DNA from: Alphaproteobacteria bacterium
Lineage (GTDB): Bacteria; Myxococcota_A; UBA796; GCA-2862545
Reading direction: 5' to 3'
DNA: 64,000 bases
Assembly: GCA_020632925.1 (NCBI GenBank)
Contig: JACKER010000017.1
Span: 170,884 to 234,883, forward strand
Shown here in pieces: positions 42,177 to 50,725 of this stretch (position 1 is the first letter of the stretch; each line of letters starts with the position of its first letter). The notes under the pieces were generated by a model. That model did no database searches. It had not been told where the DNA came from and saw nothing but the letters and a program-made list of their open reading frames with translations. The position numbers were made by a program, and so were the translations under genes.

Positions 42177-43745
42177 TCACGCTCGCTCGACCGGATCCGC
42201 ATCCCCCATCGTACCCGTCGTGCCGCGGACCAGCCCGCGCGCCTCCTCCACCGGACCCTCGAGGAACGACGGCACCGCCTCGAGCTCCGCGATCATCGCC
42301 TCCGCGGCAGCGAGCGCCGCGTGCCCGTCACCGTCGTAGGTCGCGGCGAAGGCCGCGCGCTCCAGCGCCACCGCGAGCTGGTTCGTGCGGTCGAGCTCCA
42401 TCGCCTCCGCGCGGTCGAGCATCGCAGCCGCAGCCTCACGAGGGGCTCCGTCCCGGCGTTCCACCCGAGCACCGGCGGCCAGGCAGGCGGCGGCCTCCGC
42501 GTCCCCGAGCCCGATCAGCTCTTCCGCGGCCTCGCGGTACGCCGCCCGGGCGGCGCTCCAGGCCTCTCGCAGCTCGTGGACGGATCCGAGGTTCTGGGTG
42601 TACAGCGCCGCCGATCTCAGGTCGCCCAGGGCGTGCAGCGCGTCGACCGCGTCCACGAGCAGCTCGGCGCGGAGGTAGCAGGCGCCCGCGAGGTTGCCGA
42701 GGCACAGCGCCTCGTGCCGCCGGTCGCGCACCTGTCGGAAGCGCGCCGCGGCGACCGAGAGGCTGTCGACGACCACCTGCGCGTCGCCCCGATCGAGGGC
42801 GAGCAGGCCGCGCAGCTCCAGCCCGAAGGCCTCCATACGCAACGACCCGTTCCGGCGACCCTGGTCGAGCAACCGGTCGGCGGCGGCGAGGGCCTCGGTC
42901 GTCGCGCCGGCCGCCCGGAAGACGGAGGCGGCGGTGTACCAGCTGGCGAGCACCTTGTCGGTCCCGGGGGCTCGTTCGGCGGCGGCGAGGGCCTCTTTCG
43001 CCGCGTGCCGGGCCTGCTCCGAACGGCCCAGGCGGTGGGCGTGCTCCGCGCGCAGGGTCCAGGCTCGCGCCAGCTGCTCCTGGTCGTCGCCGGCCGCGGC
43101 GACCGCGCGATCCAGGACGCCGTCGACGGGCGCGTACTCCCCCTGGAGCTGGAGCACGTCGACCCAGGCGAGCAGCGCGCGGCAGCTCAGCTCACCGTCG
43201 ATCCACGGCGCCAGCACCTCGCGGGCGGCTCGAACCCGTCCGGTGGGGACGAGCACGCGGTCCACGAGATCCTCGCGTACGACGGAGGCCTCGTCCGTGT
43301 CGACGGGGAGCTCGAGCGCGCGACGCAGGCAGCGCTCGGCCTCGTCCACCGCATGCCCGGCCAGCGCCTCCTCCGCCGCGCGGCGGTAGAGCGGCCAGGC
43401 GCGCAGCCACTCCTCCCCTCGGTCCCAGTGGTGGGCCCGCTCGGAGGCCGGGGCGTCCGCACGGTCGAGCGCGGTGGCGACCTCGCGGTGCAGGTCGTGG
43501 ACCCGCTGCCTCTCCAGCCGGGCATGGGCCACGTCGCGCAGCAGGCCGTGCGCGAACGCTGGTCCACGCGGCGTCGGCACCAGCAGGTCGGCGTCTTCCA
43601 GCGCGCGGGTGGCGTCGAGCAACCGCTCCTCCGGGAGCGAGGTCGCGTCCAGCGCGGCCGGGGTGCAGGCGTCCCCGGCGATCGCCACGACGTCGAGGAG
43701 CATCGCCGCGTCCCCGTCGACCTCCGCGATACGGCGCGCGAGCAC
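42177..43745 (-). CDS. TPR-rich protein resembling the C-terminal half of an AAA/kinase-TPR regulator
   Basis: The 522-residue protein begins VLARRIAEVDGDAAMLLDVVAIAG, a segment that in large signalling proteins (PknK- or LuxR-type ATPase regulators) follows the nucleotide-binding domain. It continues with many TPR-like repeats (LRRALELPVDTDEASVV, AWTLRAEHAHRLGRSEQA, AADRLLDQGRRNGSLR, AALYTQNLGSVHELREAW). No ATPase or kinase domain precedes it: an AAA+ gene starts in the opposite direction immediately beyond. GTG at 43745 is my choice; in-frame GTG at 43829 would overlap that gene. It may be a truncated gene or a stand-alone TPR partner. Confidence 0.65.
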   Translation of the reverse strand: MLARRIAEVDGDAAMLLDVVAIAGDACTPAALDATSLPEERLLDATRALEDADLLVPTPRGPAFAHGLLRDVAHARLERQRVHDLHREVATALDRADAPASERAHHWDRGEEWLRAWPLYRRAAEEALAGHAVDEAERCLRRALELPVDTDEASVVREDLVDRVLVPTGRVRAAREVLAPWIDGELSCRALLAWVDVLQLQGEYAPVDGVLDRAVAAAGDDQEQLARAWTLRAEHAHRLGRSEQARHAAKEALAAAERAPGTDKVLASWYTAASVFRAAGATTEALAAADRLLDQGRRNGSLRMEAFGLELRGLLALDRGDAQVVVDSLSVAAARFRQVRDRRHEALCLGNLAGACYLRAELLVDAVDALHALGDLRSAALYTQNLGSVHELREAWSAARAAYREAAEELIGLGDAEAAACLAAGARVERRDGAPREAAAAMLDRAEAMELDRTNQLAVALERAAFAATYDGDGHAALAAAEAMIAELEAVPSFLEGPVEEARGLVRGTTGTMGDADPVERA

Positions 43746-43784
43746 CTGCCGCGCGTCTTCGAGGGGCGGCTCGTCCTGCTGTGC

Positions 43785-44792
43785 GTGGACAGCCCGGTCG
43801 CCCTGCCGGCCGTCGACCTGCCCCTGCACCCCTTCGGTGGTCCCGACGCCTTCGGTATCGTGGGCGAGTCCGAGGCCGCGTGGGCGCTGCGTCGCAGCCT
43901 CGCCTTCGTGGGCCCCCGCCGCCCTCACGTGTTGGTCGTCGGCCCGAGCGGCGCTGGCAAGGAGCTCGCCGCCCGCGCGATCCACCGCCTCTCCGCGCGC
44001 GCTGGCGGCCCGCTCGTCGACCGCAACGCCGCGACCCTTCCCGAGGGTCTCGTCGACGCGGAGCTCTTCGGGCACGCGAGGAACTACCCGAACGCCGGCA
44101 TGCCCGAGCGACGGGGCCTGATCGGCGAGGCCGACGGGGGCACGCTGTTCCTCGACGAGTTCGGCGAGCTGCCCCAGGCGTCGCAGGCCAGCCTGCTGCG
44201 GGTGCTCGACGACGGCCGCTACCAGCGCCTGGGCGAGTCCGGCGCGCGCACCGCCGACCTCCGCCTCATCGCGGCGACCAACCGCTCGCCCGAGTCGCTC
44301 AAGCCCGATCTGCGCGCCCGGCTGCGGCTCACGGTCGAGGTGGTCGGGCTCCAGGAACGCCCCGAGGACATCGTGTTGCTCCAGCGCCACCTCCTGCGCC
44401 GGATCGTCGACCAGGATCCGGGGTTGGCGGCGTCGCCCGACGATGCACGGTTCGGGGAGGACTTCGTGACCGCAGCGCTGACACATCCCTGGACCGCGCA
44501 CGCCCGCGAGCTCGAGGCGTGGATCTGGCAGGTCCTGTCCACGGGAGCGGTGCCGACCCCGAGCGTCGCGATGCCCGACGCCACCGATCCGGCGTCGGTC
44601 GGGGACCGGGTCGACTGGCGCGCCTGGCGGGGGAAGGACCCGTCGCAGATCCCTGGCGAGGTGGTGGCCGCCTGCCTCGAGGACAACAACGGCAACCTCG
44701 AGGCGTCGTGGCGGGCCCTCGCGCTCTCCAGCCGCTACGTCCTGCGGCGGCTGATCAAGCGGCACAACCTGGCGGTCACCCGCCGGACCTGA
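43785..44792 (+). CDS. AAA+ regulator of the sigma-54 activator type, lacking GAFTGA
   Basis: The 335-residue protein has a sigma-54-activator-like AAA+ domain: IVGESEAAWALRRSLAFVG, Walker A VVGPSGAGKELAARAIH (residues about 47-63), Walker B GGTLFLDEFGELPQ, sensor region RLIAATNRSPESL, and a C-terminal Fis-like helix-turn-helix (CLEDNNGNLEASWRAL ... YVLRRLIKRHNL). The GAFTGA loop that contacts sigma-54 is absent: LFGHARNYPNAGMPERRGLIG stands in its place. No receiver or sensor domain is present at the N-terminus. It probably regulates transcription without sigma-54. The GTG start is uncertain, as no good Shine-Dalgarno is seen. Confidence 0.8.
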   Translation: MDSPVALPAVDLPLHPFGGPDAFGIVGESEAAWALRRSLAFVGPRRPHVLVVGPSGAGKELAARAIHRLSARAGGPLVDRNAATLPEGLVDAELFGHARNYPNAGMPERRGLIGEADGGTLFLDEFGELPQASQASLLRVLDDGRYQRLGESGARTADLRLIAATNRSPESLKPDLRARLRLTVEVVGLQERPEDIVLLQRHLLRRIVDQDPGLAASPDDARFGEDFVTAALTHPWTAHARELEAWIWQVLSTGAVPTPSVAMPDATDPASVGDRVDWRAWRGKDPSQIPGEVVAACLEDNNGNLEASWRALALSSRYVLRRLIKRHNLAVTRRT

Positions 44793-44794
44793 CG

Positions 44795-45679
44795 TCAGAG
44801 CGGGGTGACGTCCATGTGCACCGCACCCATCGTCCCGGTGTGGACGGCGAGGCCCCTGGCGGCCAGCGTCGGTGCGTCGTGGGTGGTCAGCGTGCCGAAC
44901 ACGCCGCTCGCGCCCGGCCAGGGCACTGCGACGCCGCCGGTGCCCCAGATGGCGACGCCGCCGGTGCCCCAGATGGCGACGCCGCCGGTGCCCCAGATCG
45001 CGTCCAGCGGCACACCCTCGGTCCCCCAGAGGGTCTCGGTGTCGCTCTTCACGCCCGGGCCCCACACGGCCACGCCGCCGGTGCCCCAGATGGCGACGCC
45101 GCCCGTGCCCCAGATGCCGCGGACGTCCGAGCCGTCCACGAAGGCCTCGGCGCGCACCCCGTCGTCGTCCACCGTGATCCAGCAGTCGCGCCCGAGGTCG
45201 GTGACGAGCTGGCCGTGCGTGAGCGTGGTGCCCTCCACCGCCCACACGCTGTTGCCGCGCTCGTCGAGGTGGGCGACCGCACCCACGAGACCCGCGCGAT
45301 CGGCCACCTCGTAGCCGTCCGTCGTGAACGCGCCGTGCTGGCGGGTCAGGTGGGCGGCGCCCGTTCCGCCCACGGTCAAGGAGAGCGCGTCGCCCCGGAG
45401 GCTCGCATCCAGGACCTCCCCGAACCAGCCAGACTCGGGGACCCCGTGGCCGTCGAGGAAGATCACGAACACCTGGCCGGTGCCGCACACCGTCATCACC
45501 CGCCCGTCGCCGCAGCTCGCGTCGATCAGCGTGCCGCGGATGTCGACCTCGCCGTGACCGACCTCGACCGTCGGCGCGTCGACGACCAGGATCTCCATGT
45601 AGGCCGGCTCGAGGGGTGACTCGGCGAAGGCGGTGGTCGGGAGCAGGGTCAGGGCGAGGGTGGCGGCGAACGAGCGCAT
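44795..45679 (-). CDS. Secreted protein with WGTGGVA repeats
   Basis: The 294-residue protein has a classical signal peptide (MRSFAATLALTLLPTTAFA). A central region (TGQVFVIFLDGHGVPESGWF, CWITVDDDGVRAEAFVDGSD) leads to about 65 residues with five copies of IWGTGGVA plus degenerate forms (VWGPG, LWGTEG). Similar WGT or WGS repeats are known at the ends of secreted subtilase-type and other surface proteins. No catalytic motif is visible. Its stop lies two bases from the convergent AAA+ gene. The repeat-bearing part is probably extracellular. Confidence 0.72.
   Translation of the reverse strand: MRSFAATLALTLLPTTAFAESPLEPAYMEILVVDAPTVEVGHGEVDIRGTLIDASCGDGRVMTVCGTGQVFVIFLDGHGVPESGWFGEVLDASLRGDALSLTVGGTGAAHLTRQHGAFTTDGYEVADRAGLVGAVAHLDERGNSVWAVEGTTLTHGQLVTDLGRDCWITVDDDGVRAEAFVDGSDVRGIWGTGGVAIWGTGGVAVWGPGVKSDTETLWGTEGVPLDAIWGTGGVAIWGTGGVAIWGTGGVAVPWPGASGVFGTLTTHDAPTLAARGLAVHTGTMGAVHMDVTPL
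44928..45116 (-). repeat. 24-base tandem repeats encoding WGTGGVAI
   Basis: Three near-exact 24-base units (44928-44999) and two more (45069-45116) encode the WGTGGVA repeats of the secreted protein. Near-identity at the DNA level suggests recent duplication or ongoing recombination between units, so copy number may vary. Confidence 0.85.
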
Positions 45680-45878
45680 GGCGTCTCCGGGGATGCGTGG
45701 CGGGCGGTAGTGCTCGCCTCGCCGACCACTGGAGCAAGCGGCGTGCCGGCGCGGGGGTTGGATGGGAGCCGGCGTGAGTGGGCGTTCGAAGAGGATCCGT
45801 GGTTGGCGGTGCGCAGACTCCTTCGTGACGTGAGCGCCCATCCGGGCGCCCAATCGGGCGGCTGTGGGCGGCCGGCGG

Positions 45879-46826
45879 TCAGCGCCTCGTCGCGCGGATG
45901 GCGCCGAGCCCGGCCGGCTCCGGCAACACGACGATCGGCTCCGGCACCAACCCGGCGTCGCGCACGGCATCGAGGAGCCACGGACCTCGATGGACCGTAC
46001 CCTCGGGCTGCCGGAGCCGGAGCTGCAGCGCATAGGCGGCACGGTCCGCCGCGCCGTGCGGGTCGTCGACCAACGCGTCCACCAGCACCAGGTCGCCGCC
46101 GGGCAGGACAGCGGACGCCAGCCGGCGCACGGCCTCCCGTGCGCGCTCGGGGCGGAAGAGGTGCAACACGTTCGCGCACACGACGCGCTCGCTGGCCAGC
46201 GCCGCGAGGTCCACGTCGAACAAGGACCCCGCCGTCGCGGAGAAGCGCGCCCCGAGACCGGCGGCCTCGGCGCGGGCGCGAGCCGCCGGCAGGACGTGCG
46301 CGTCGTCCACCACATGGAGAGTGGCGTCGGTGCCGGCCAGCGCGATCCCCCAGACCGCGCTCCCGGCGCCGACCTCGAGCACCCGTCCGTGGACCACGGG
46401 AAGCGCTGCCGCCAGCACCGACGTCGACGACGCCTGCATCCGCGCCAGACGCTCGACGTTCGCAGGCAGGTAGTGGCGCGGCGCGCTCGGCGCGATCTCG
46501 CCCGTGCGCAAGAACTGGGCGGTATGGGCGAAGAGGTGGCCCAGGGTGGACCACGGTGCCACGAGCGCCTCGTCTGCGGATGCGAGCCATCCCGCCGCAG
46601 TCCAACCGCCTTCCGTGCCCTCGACCCAGCCTGCCGCGGCGAGCAGGTCGAGCACGCGCTGCACCGCCTCGGCGTCCAAGCCGGACTCTGCGGCGGGGTC
46701 GGGGTGCGGTCCAGGCTGGAGCAGGACCTCGATCAGGCCCGACTGGACCGCGGCCAGCATCGCGGAGGCCGTGGCGAGCTCGGTGTTGGCACGTAGCATC
46801 GAGTGCACCGGATCGGGGTCATGCAT
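45879..46826 (-). CDS. SAM-dependent O-methyltransferase
   Basis: The 315-residue protein has the two-part layout of plant/polyketide-type O-methyltransferases: an N-terminal helical winged-helix dimerisation domain (AAVQSGLIEVLLQPG, AEAVQRVLDLLAAAGWVEG) and a Rossmann domain with the SAM loop VLEVGAGSAVWGIALAG near residue 145, VVCANVLHLF and LPGGDLVLVDALVDD. ATG at 46826 has GAGG seven bases upstream, and the gene overlaps the upstream phosphotransferase gene by eight bases. Small-molecule methylation is likely; the substrate is unknown. Confidence 0.82.
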   Translation of the reverse strand: MHDPDPVHSMLRANTELATASAMLAAVQSGLIEVLLQPGPHPDPAAESGLDAEAVQRVLDLLAAAGWVEGTEGGWTAAGWLASADEALVAPWSTLGHLFAHTAQFLRTGEIAPSAPRHYLPANVERLARMQASSTSVLAAALPVVHGRVLEVGAGSAVWGIALAGTDATLHVVDDAHVLPAARARAEAAGLGARFSATAGSLFDVDLAALASERVVCANVLHLFRPERAREAVRRLASAVLPGGDLVLVDALVDDPHGAADRAAYALQLRLRQPEGTVHRGPWLLDAVRDAGLVPEPIVVLPEPAGLGAIRATRR

Positions 46827-49320
46827 GGGGGACCTCATGGGTCAGGGGTCGGCTCTGGAGCAGCCAGACACCTCGGGTGTCCAAGGCCCACTCCACGTCC
46901 TGGGGGCGGTCGAACAGGGCGTCGCATGCCTCGCCGAGCGCATGCACCCTCGCGAGCGTGGCCGGGTCGAGGGTGGACGCGGACGCGTCGGGGACGGCCT
47001 CCTCGCGCACGCCGTGACCACCGAGCACCACACGGACGGGCTTGTCCCCGGCGACCAGCTCGAGCTGTCGTCCGTCGGGGGTCAGCCGCGCGCGGTCCGG
47101 GCGCACCCGACCTTCGACGACGGAGACCCCGAGACCCGGTGCGGCCTCGATCACGCGCACGTCCTCGCCCGTGACGGGGTCCCGACCGAAGCGGACGCCC
47201 GCCGCGCGAGCGTCGACCATCGTCTGCAGGATCACCGCCATCGACGGGCTGTCGGCCATTCCCAGCCGCTCTCGATAGGCGCGCGCACCAGGGCCGTGGG
47301 CCGAGCGCCAGGCTTCCGCCACGGCACCGACCACCGCCTCGAAGCCGGTGACGCCGAGCTCGGTGTGGTGCACACCCGCGAACGAGGCGTCGGCGCCGTC
47401 CTCGGCGGGAGCCGAGGAGCGCACGGCCAGCGGGGGCGTCAGCTCCTCGATGGCCGCTTCCAGCTGGGCGAGGTGCGGGGCGCTCCCGGCCGCGACGCCC
47501 TGCACGAGCTCGGTGTCGAGGGCGATCCCGGTCGGGACGGGGTGCCCGACGGCGAGCGCGCGCGCCAGGTGCGCCGCCTTGCCCCCGAACCGCGCGCTGT
47601 CGGAGGCCTCCGCGAGCCATACCCACGACCCGAGGCCTGCCGGCGCCAGCGCTGCCCGCGGTGCGTCGATGGATGCGATCGGCTGGTGGGGCAGGTCCGG
47701 GGCCACGGCTGCCAGGACCTCGACGCGGCCCCTGGTCCCGTCCACCCGGATCCAGGCGCCGTGCGGGATGCCGAGCGCGTCGTTGCAGCCCACCACCCCG
47801 GGGAAGCCGAGCTCGCGCGAGACGATGGCGGCGTGCGACACGAGCCCCCCCCGCTCGGTCACGAGCCCGCCGATCCAGGGCAGGACCCCGTTGAGCGCCG
47901 GGGTGGTCGTCCGCGCGACCAGGATGTCGCCCTTCGCGAGGCCGTCGAGCCCGCGGTCGAGCTGGTGGGCCCGACCCTCGACCACCCCCGCCGACGCAGG
48001 GATTCCCGCGAGCGGCTCGTCTCCGGAGCGATCGAGCGACGCGTCGAAGCGCTCGACGAAGGCCACGACGGCCCGGGTCAGGCGCTGCTGGCCCTCCGGC
48101 AACCACGTCACCGGTGGAGGTGTGCTGTCCGGACCGAGTCGGGCGGGCGGCGTGGCCGTGCTCCAGCCAGCGAACTCCGCCTCCCGTCGGACCAGCTCGC
48201 TGTGCGACGGGGGCGCGTCGAGCTCGTCGACGACCAGGTGGTAGAGCGCTCGAGCGCTCGGAGCTCGGCCCTGCTCCTGCCACCGTCCGCCGAGCTCCAG
48301 GACCGTACGGCGGACGAGACCGGCGACCCACATGAAGAGGGAGCAGCTGTGCTCGCGGGTGGAGGCCGCGGCGCGCGCTTGCTCGAGGCGGTCGCCGAGC
48401 ACGCGCCGGGCGGACGGCTCGAGACGCTCGAGGAAGCGGGCAGCGGCGTCGGCCGACGACGCCCGCGGGCTCTCCAGAGCGCCACGCACGCTCGCGACCA
48501 GCAGCTCCGGCCGCTCGTGCAGCACCCGACCGAGGAACTCGTCGGGGTCCACCACCCGCCAGCCGTAGTCTTCGAGATAGGCGGCGACGGGCTCGGCTGT
48601 GCCCGAGTCCTCCCGGAGCCGCGCCGCCACCGCCGCGGGTGGTCCCTCGAGCGAGGTGCCCGTGCGTCGGACCGCCTCGGCGATGTCTCGCAGCATCGCC
48701 CGCGGACGCGAGGTCTCGGCGTTGGAGCCGTTGAGCGCGGCGATGGCGATGGCGGGCGCCACACCCCGATCCTGTGCGGCGACCAGGAAGTCTCCGACGG
48801 CCGGCGTCGAGCGGGCGCTCGTCGAGAAGTGGTCGAAGGACAGGGCCCGCAGATCCTGGAGGAGCATACGCAGGTGCGCCGCCAGGGCGCGGTCGTCGAG
48901 CTCCCTCGGATCCAACCGTTGGTGGCCGCGCAGGCGCTCGACCCACCACGGTCCTCGCTCGCCGTTCCACCAGACTGCCCGCGTCGCCCACGGTCGCCTC
49001 TCGAAAGCGGTCGCTGCCGCGGCGTTGCGCGCCCGTAGAGCCGGGTGAAGCGCGTTCAGCAGGCGAAAGAGCAGGCGTGGGGGAGGCCCGCCTGCGCGCC
49101 TCGGCGCTCCCACGGGGTGCGGGGACAGATAGGCCCAGCCGTGGATGTATCGCAGCTCGAGCGTCTCGAGCAGAGCGCCGACGTCCGCGAAGCCGTCCGC
49201 GAAGCCCTCACGGAACGAGGACTCCATCGCGGCGTGGAAGAGCCGTGGGACGGCGTGGGTCTGGTGGCTCGCGTCGAAGCTCCAGGTCGCGCCGTCGGGT
49301 GCCTCGAACGTCGGCGTCAT
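46819..49320 (-). CDS. PEP-utilising phosphotransferase with permuted domains
   Basis: The 833-residue protein contains the parts of rifampicin phosphotransferase/PEP synthase in a different order. Residues 1 to about 430 look like a large helical substrate domain. At about 445-555 comes the swivelling phospho-His domain (GGLVTERGGLVSHAAIVSRE, then LGFPGVVGCND). From about 565 to the end lies the ATP-grasp domain (FGGKAAHLARALAVGHPVP, LAVRSSAPAEDGADASFAGV, QDVEWALDTRGVWLLQSRPL). Known rifampicin phosphotransferases have ATP-grasp first and the His domain last. GGAGG lies before the ATG. It is divergent from a TetR gene and overlaps a methyltransferase gene, which suggests drug modification or a biosynthetic step. 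Confidence 0.85.
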   Translation of the reverse strand: MTPTFEAPDGATWSFDASHQTHAVPRLFHAAMESSFREGFADGFADVGALLETLELRYIHGWAYLSPHPVGAPRRAGGPPPRLLFRLLNALHPALRARNAAAATAFERRPWATRAVWWNGERGPWWVERLRGHQRLDPRELDDRALAAHLRMLLQDLRALSFDHFSTSARSTPAVGDFLVAAQDRGVAPAIAIAALNGSNAETSRPRAMLRDIAEAVRRTGTSLEGPPAAVAARLREDSGTAEPVAAYLEDYGWRVVDPDEFLGRVLHERPELLVASVRGALESPRASSADAAARFLERLEPSARRVLGDRLEQARAAASTREHSCSLFMWVAGLVRRTVLELGGRWQEQGRAPSARALYHLVVDELDAPPSHSELVRREAEFAGWSTATPPARLGPDSTPPPVTWLPEGQQRLTRAVVAFVERFDASLDRSGDEPLAGIPASAGVVEGRAHQLDRGLDGLAKGDILVARTTTPALNGVLPWIGGLVTERGGLVSHAAIVSRELGFPGVVGCNDALGIPHGAWIRVDGTRGRVEVLAAVAPDLPHQPIASIDAPRAALAPAGLGSWVWLAEASDSARFGGKAAHLARALAVGHPVPTGIALDTELVQGVAAGSAPHLAQLEAAIEELTPPLAVRSSAPAEDGADASFAGVHHTELGVTGFEAVVGAVAEAWRSAHGPGARAYRERLGMADSPSMAVILQTMVDARAAGVRFGRDPVTGEDVRVIEAAPGLGVSVVEGRVRPDRARLTPDGRQLELVAGDKPVRVVLGGHGVREEAVPDASASTLDPATLARVHALGEACDALFDRPQDVEWALDTRGVWLLQSRPLTHEVPHA

Positions 49321-49368
49321 GCGATCCTCCGGTCAGCGGCATACCCTGGAGGGCAGCAGGAGTGAGCG

Positions 49369-49974
49369 ATGGGGGCGGGCGAGAAGCGGGTGTACACGAG
49401 CCGCCTCCGCGAGCAGCAGGCCGAGGAGACCCGGCGACGGATCCTGGAGGGGGCGACGCGCGTGTTGGCTGCGGGCGCCTCCGCGCTGACGGTGCCGGAG
49501 GTCGCGCGGGAGGCCGGGGTCGCCGTCCCCACGGTGTATCGGTACTTCGGGTCCAAGGAGGCGCTCGAGGATGCGGTGGCGGAGAGCGTCCGCCTCTCAG
49601 CGGGCGTCTCACGGACGCCACTGACGGATCTCGATGGCCTCGAGGCCCGAGTGCGCGGTGTGTGGGGCGGGGTGGGCGAGCTGCCGAGGACGCACCTCGC
49701 CGTCCTGATGGCGAGCGTCGGGCGCGAGCTGGTGGACGAGGACGAGGCGCGCAAGCAGGGCGAGCTCCGCATCGCACAGGTTCGAGAGGCCATCGCGCAC
49801 GAGCTGCCCGACGGCGACCCCGAGGAGATCGAGCGGATCGCGAAGGTCGCCTCCGCGCTCGCGAGCAGCCCGGGGGGCGTCGCCTTCCTGCGCCTCGGGA
49901 TCGGCCTCGAGGAGGCGGCCGACCTGTACATGGACGTGGTCGGGGCCATGATCGCGCAGGCTCGGTCGCGATGA
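49369..49974 (+). CDS. TetR-family transcriptional regulator
   Basis: The 201-residue protein has an N-terminal TetR helix-turn-helix (RRRILEGATRVLAAGASALT, VPEVAREAGVAVPTVYRYFGSKEALEDAV) and a variable helical ligand-binding domain. AGGAG precedes the ATG. It is divergently arranged with the phosphotransferase-methyltransferase operon across only 48 bases, the standard set-up for a repressor of its neighbour. Its stop is seven bases from the convergent lipoprotein gene. Confidence 0.92.
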   Translation: MGAGEKRVYTSRLREQQAEETRRRILEGATRVLAAGASALTVPEVAREAGVAVPTVYRYFGSKEALEDAVAESVRLSAGVSRTPLTDLDGLEARVRGVWGGVGELPRTHLAVLMASVGRELVDEDEARKQGELRIAQVREAIAHELPDGDPEEIERIAKVASALASSPGGVAFLRLGIGLEEAADLYMDVVGAMIAQARSR

Positions 49975-49980
49975 AGCATC

Positions 49981-50571
49981 TCAGTGTGGCTCGCAGCTGG
50001 TGACCTCACAGGGCTCGACGATCCCCACGTAGTCAGCGCTCAGCGACGCCAGGAGCATGCTCTCGTCCATGGTCAGGCTGCAGTAGTACACCCCCCAGAC
50101 CGACGCAGCGGCCTCGTCGAAGCCCCAGCTCCCGTTCATGGCGTCGTATCGGGTGCAGCTCCCGGAACGACACACCTCGTACACGCCCTCCGCGTAGCAG
50201 ATGTCCCCGCCCTGGGGCAGCGGCTGCTCCCGACAGGCCTGGAGCTCGTCGGCGCAGTACGCCTCGGCGCAGCTGGCGTCGTCTCCGCAGGCGTGCTCGT
50301 CCCAGCAGGCCTCGACCTCGTCCACCAGCTTCTGGGCGCGGGGGCTCGATGCCCCGTAGCACTCGTTCTGACAGGCGCCGTCGTCTCCGCAGCTGTAGAA
50401 GCAGTCCAGCAGCATGCCGCAAGGGATTCCCCGGGCCACGCTGTCCGTCCACGATCCGCCCGTGGTCACGGTGGGCATCGTCACCGTCTCGCTCGTTCCG
50501 CCCGTTCCGGTCGTGTCGAGCAACTCGCAGCCGGCCAGCACCACCAACATCGCCCACGCGTCTCGCGTCAT
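49981..50571 (-). CDS. Cys-rich lipoprotein
   Basis: The 196-residue protein starts MTRDAWAMLVVLAGCELLD, a lipobox (LAGC) followed by a Thr/Gly-rich linker. The mature part has about 15 cysteines in short loops (CGMLLDCFYSCGDDGACQNE, ACGDDASCAEAYC), a pattern seen in small disulfide-rich surface lipoproteins of this group. A near-perfect Shine-Dalgarno AAAGGAGGT lies six bases before the ATG at 50571, which rules out the longer in-frame start at 50601. A strong -35 box precedes it. Function unknown. Confidence 0.72.
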   Translation of the reverse strand: MTRDAWAMLVVLAGCELLDTTGTGGTSETVTMPTVTTGGSWTDSVARGIPCGMLLDCFYSCGDDGACQNECYGASSPRAQKLVDEVEACWDEHACGDDASCAEAYCADELQACREQPLPQGGDICYAEGVYEVCRSGSCTRYDAMNGSWGFDEAAASVWGVYYCSLTMDESMLLASLSADYVGIVEPCEVTSCEPH

Positions 50572-50598
50572 GTCCGTACCTCCTTTCAAGATATGAAT

Positions 50599-50626
50599 CA
50601 TTTATCTAAAATAGGATGCATGTCAA
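50599..50626 (-). promoter_or_regulatory. Predicted promoter of the Cys-rich lipoprotein gene
   Basis: On the minus strand, a consensus TTGACA (50626-50621) is followed after 16 bases by TAAATG (50604-50599). The surrounding 45 bases (about 50583-50627) are markedly AT-rich compared with the rest of the window, and a strong Shine-Dalgarno follows. High expression is expected. Confidence 0.5.
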
Positions 50627-50725
50627 CGAGATTCGTCCGGTTGACCCCGGCCGCAGCCCTCGGGCACACTCCGCTCGTCCCCGGAGGGCCCATGCCCCGT
50701 CGTCCGTCCACCTGACTGCCCGTCG

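Noticed and set aside
43830..45737. Extension of the minus-strand TPR frame through the AAA+ gene and the WGT-repeat gene
   Set aside because: The plus strand encodes a convincing AAA+ domain there and the minus strand encodes the WGT protein in a different frame, so the extension is a shadow.
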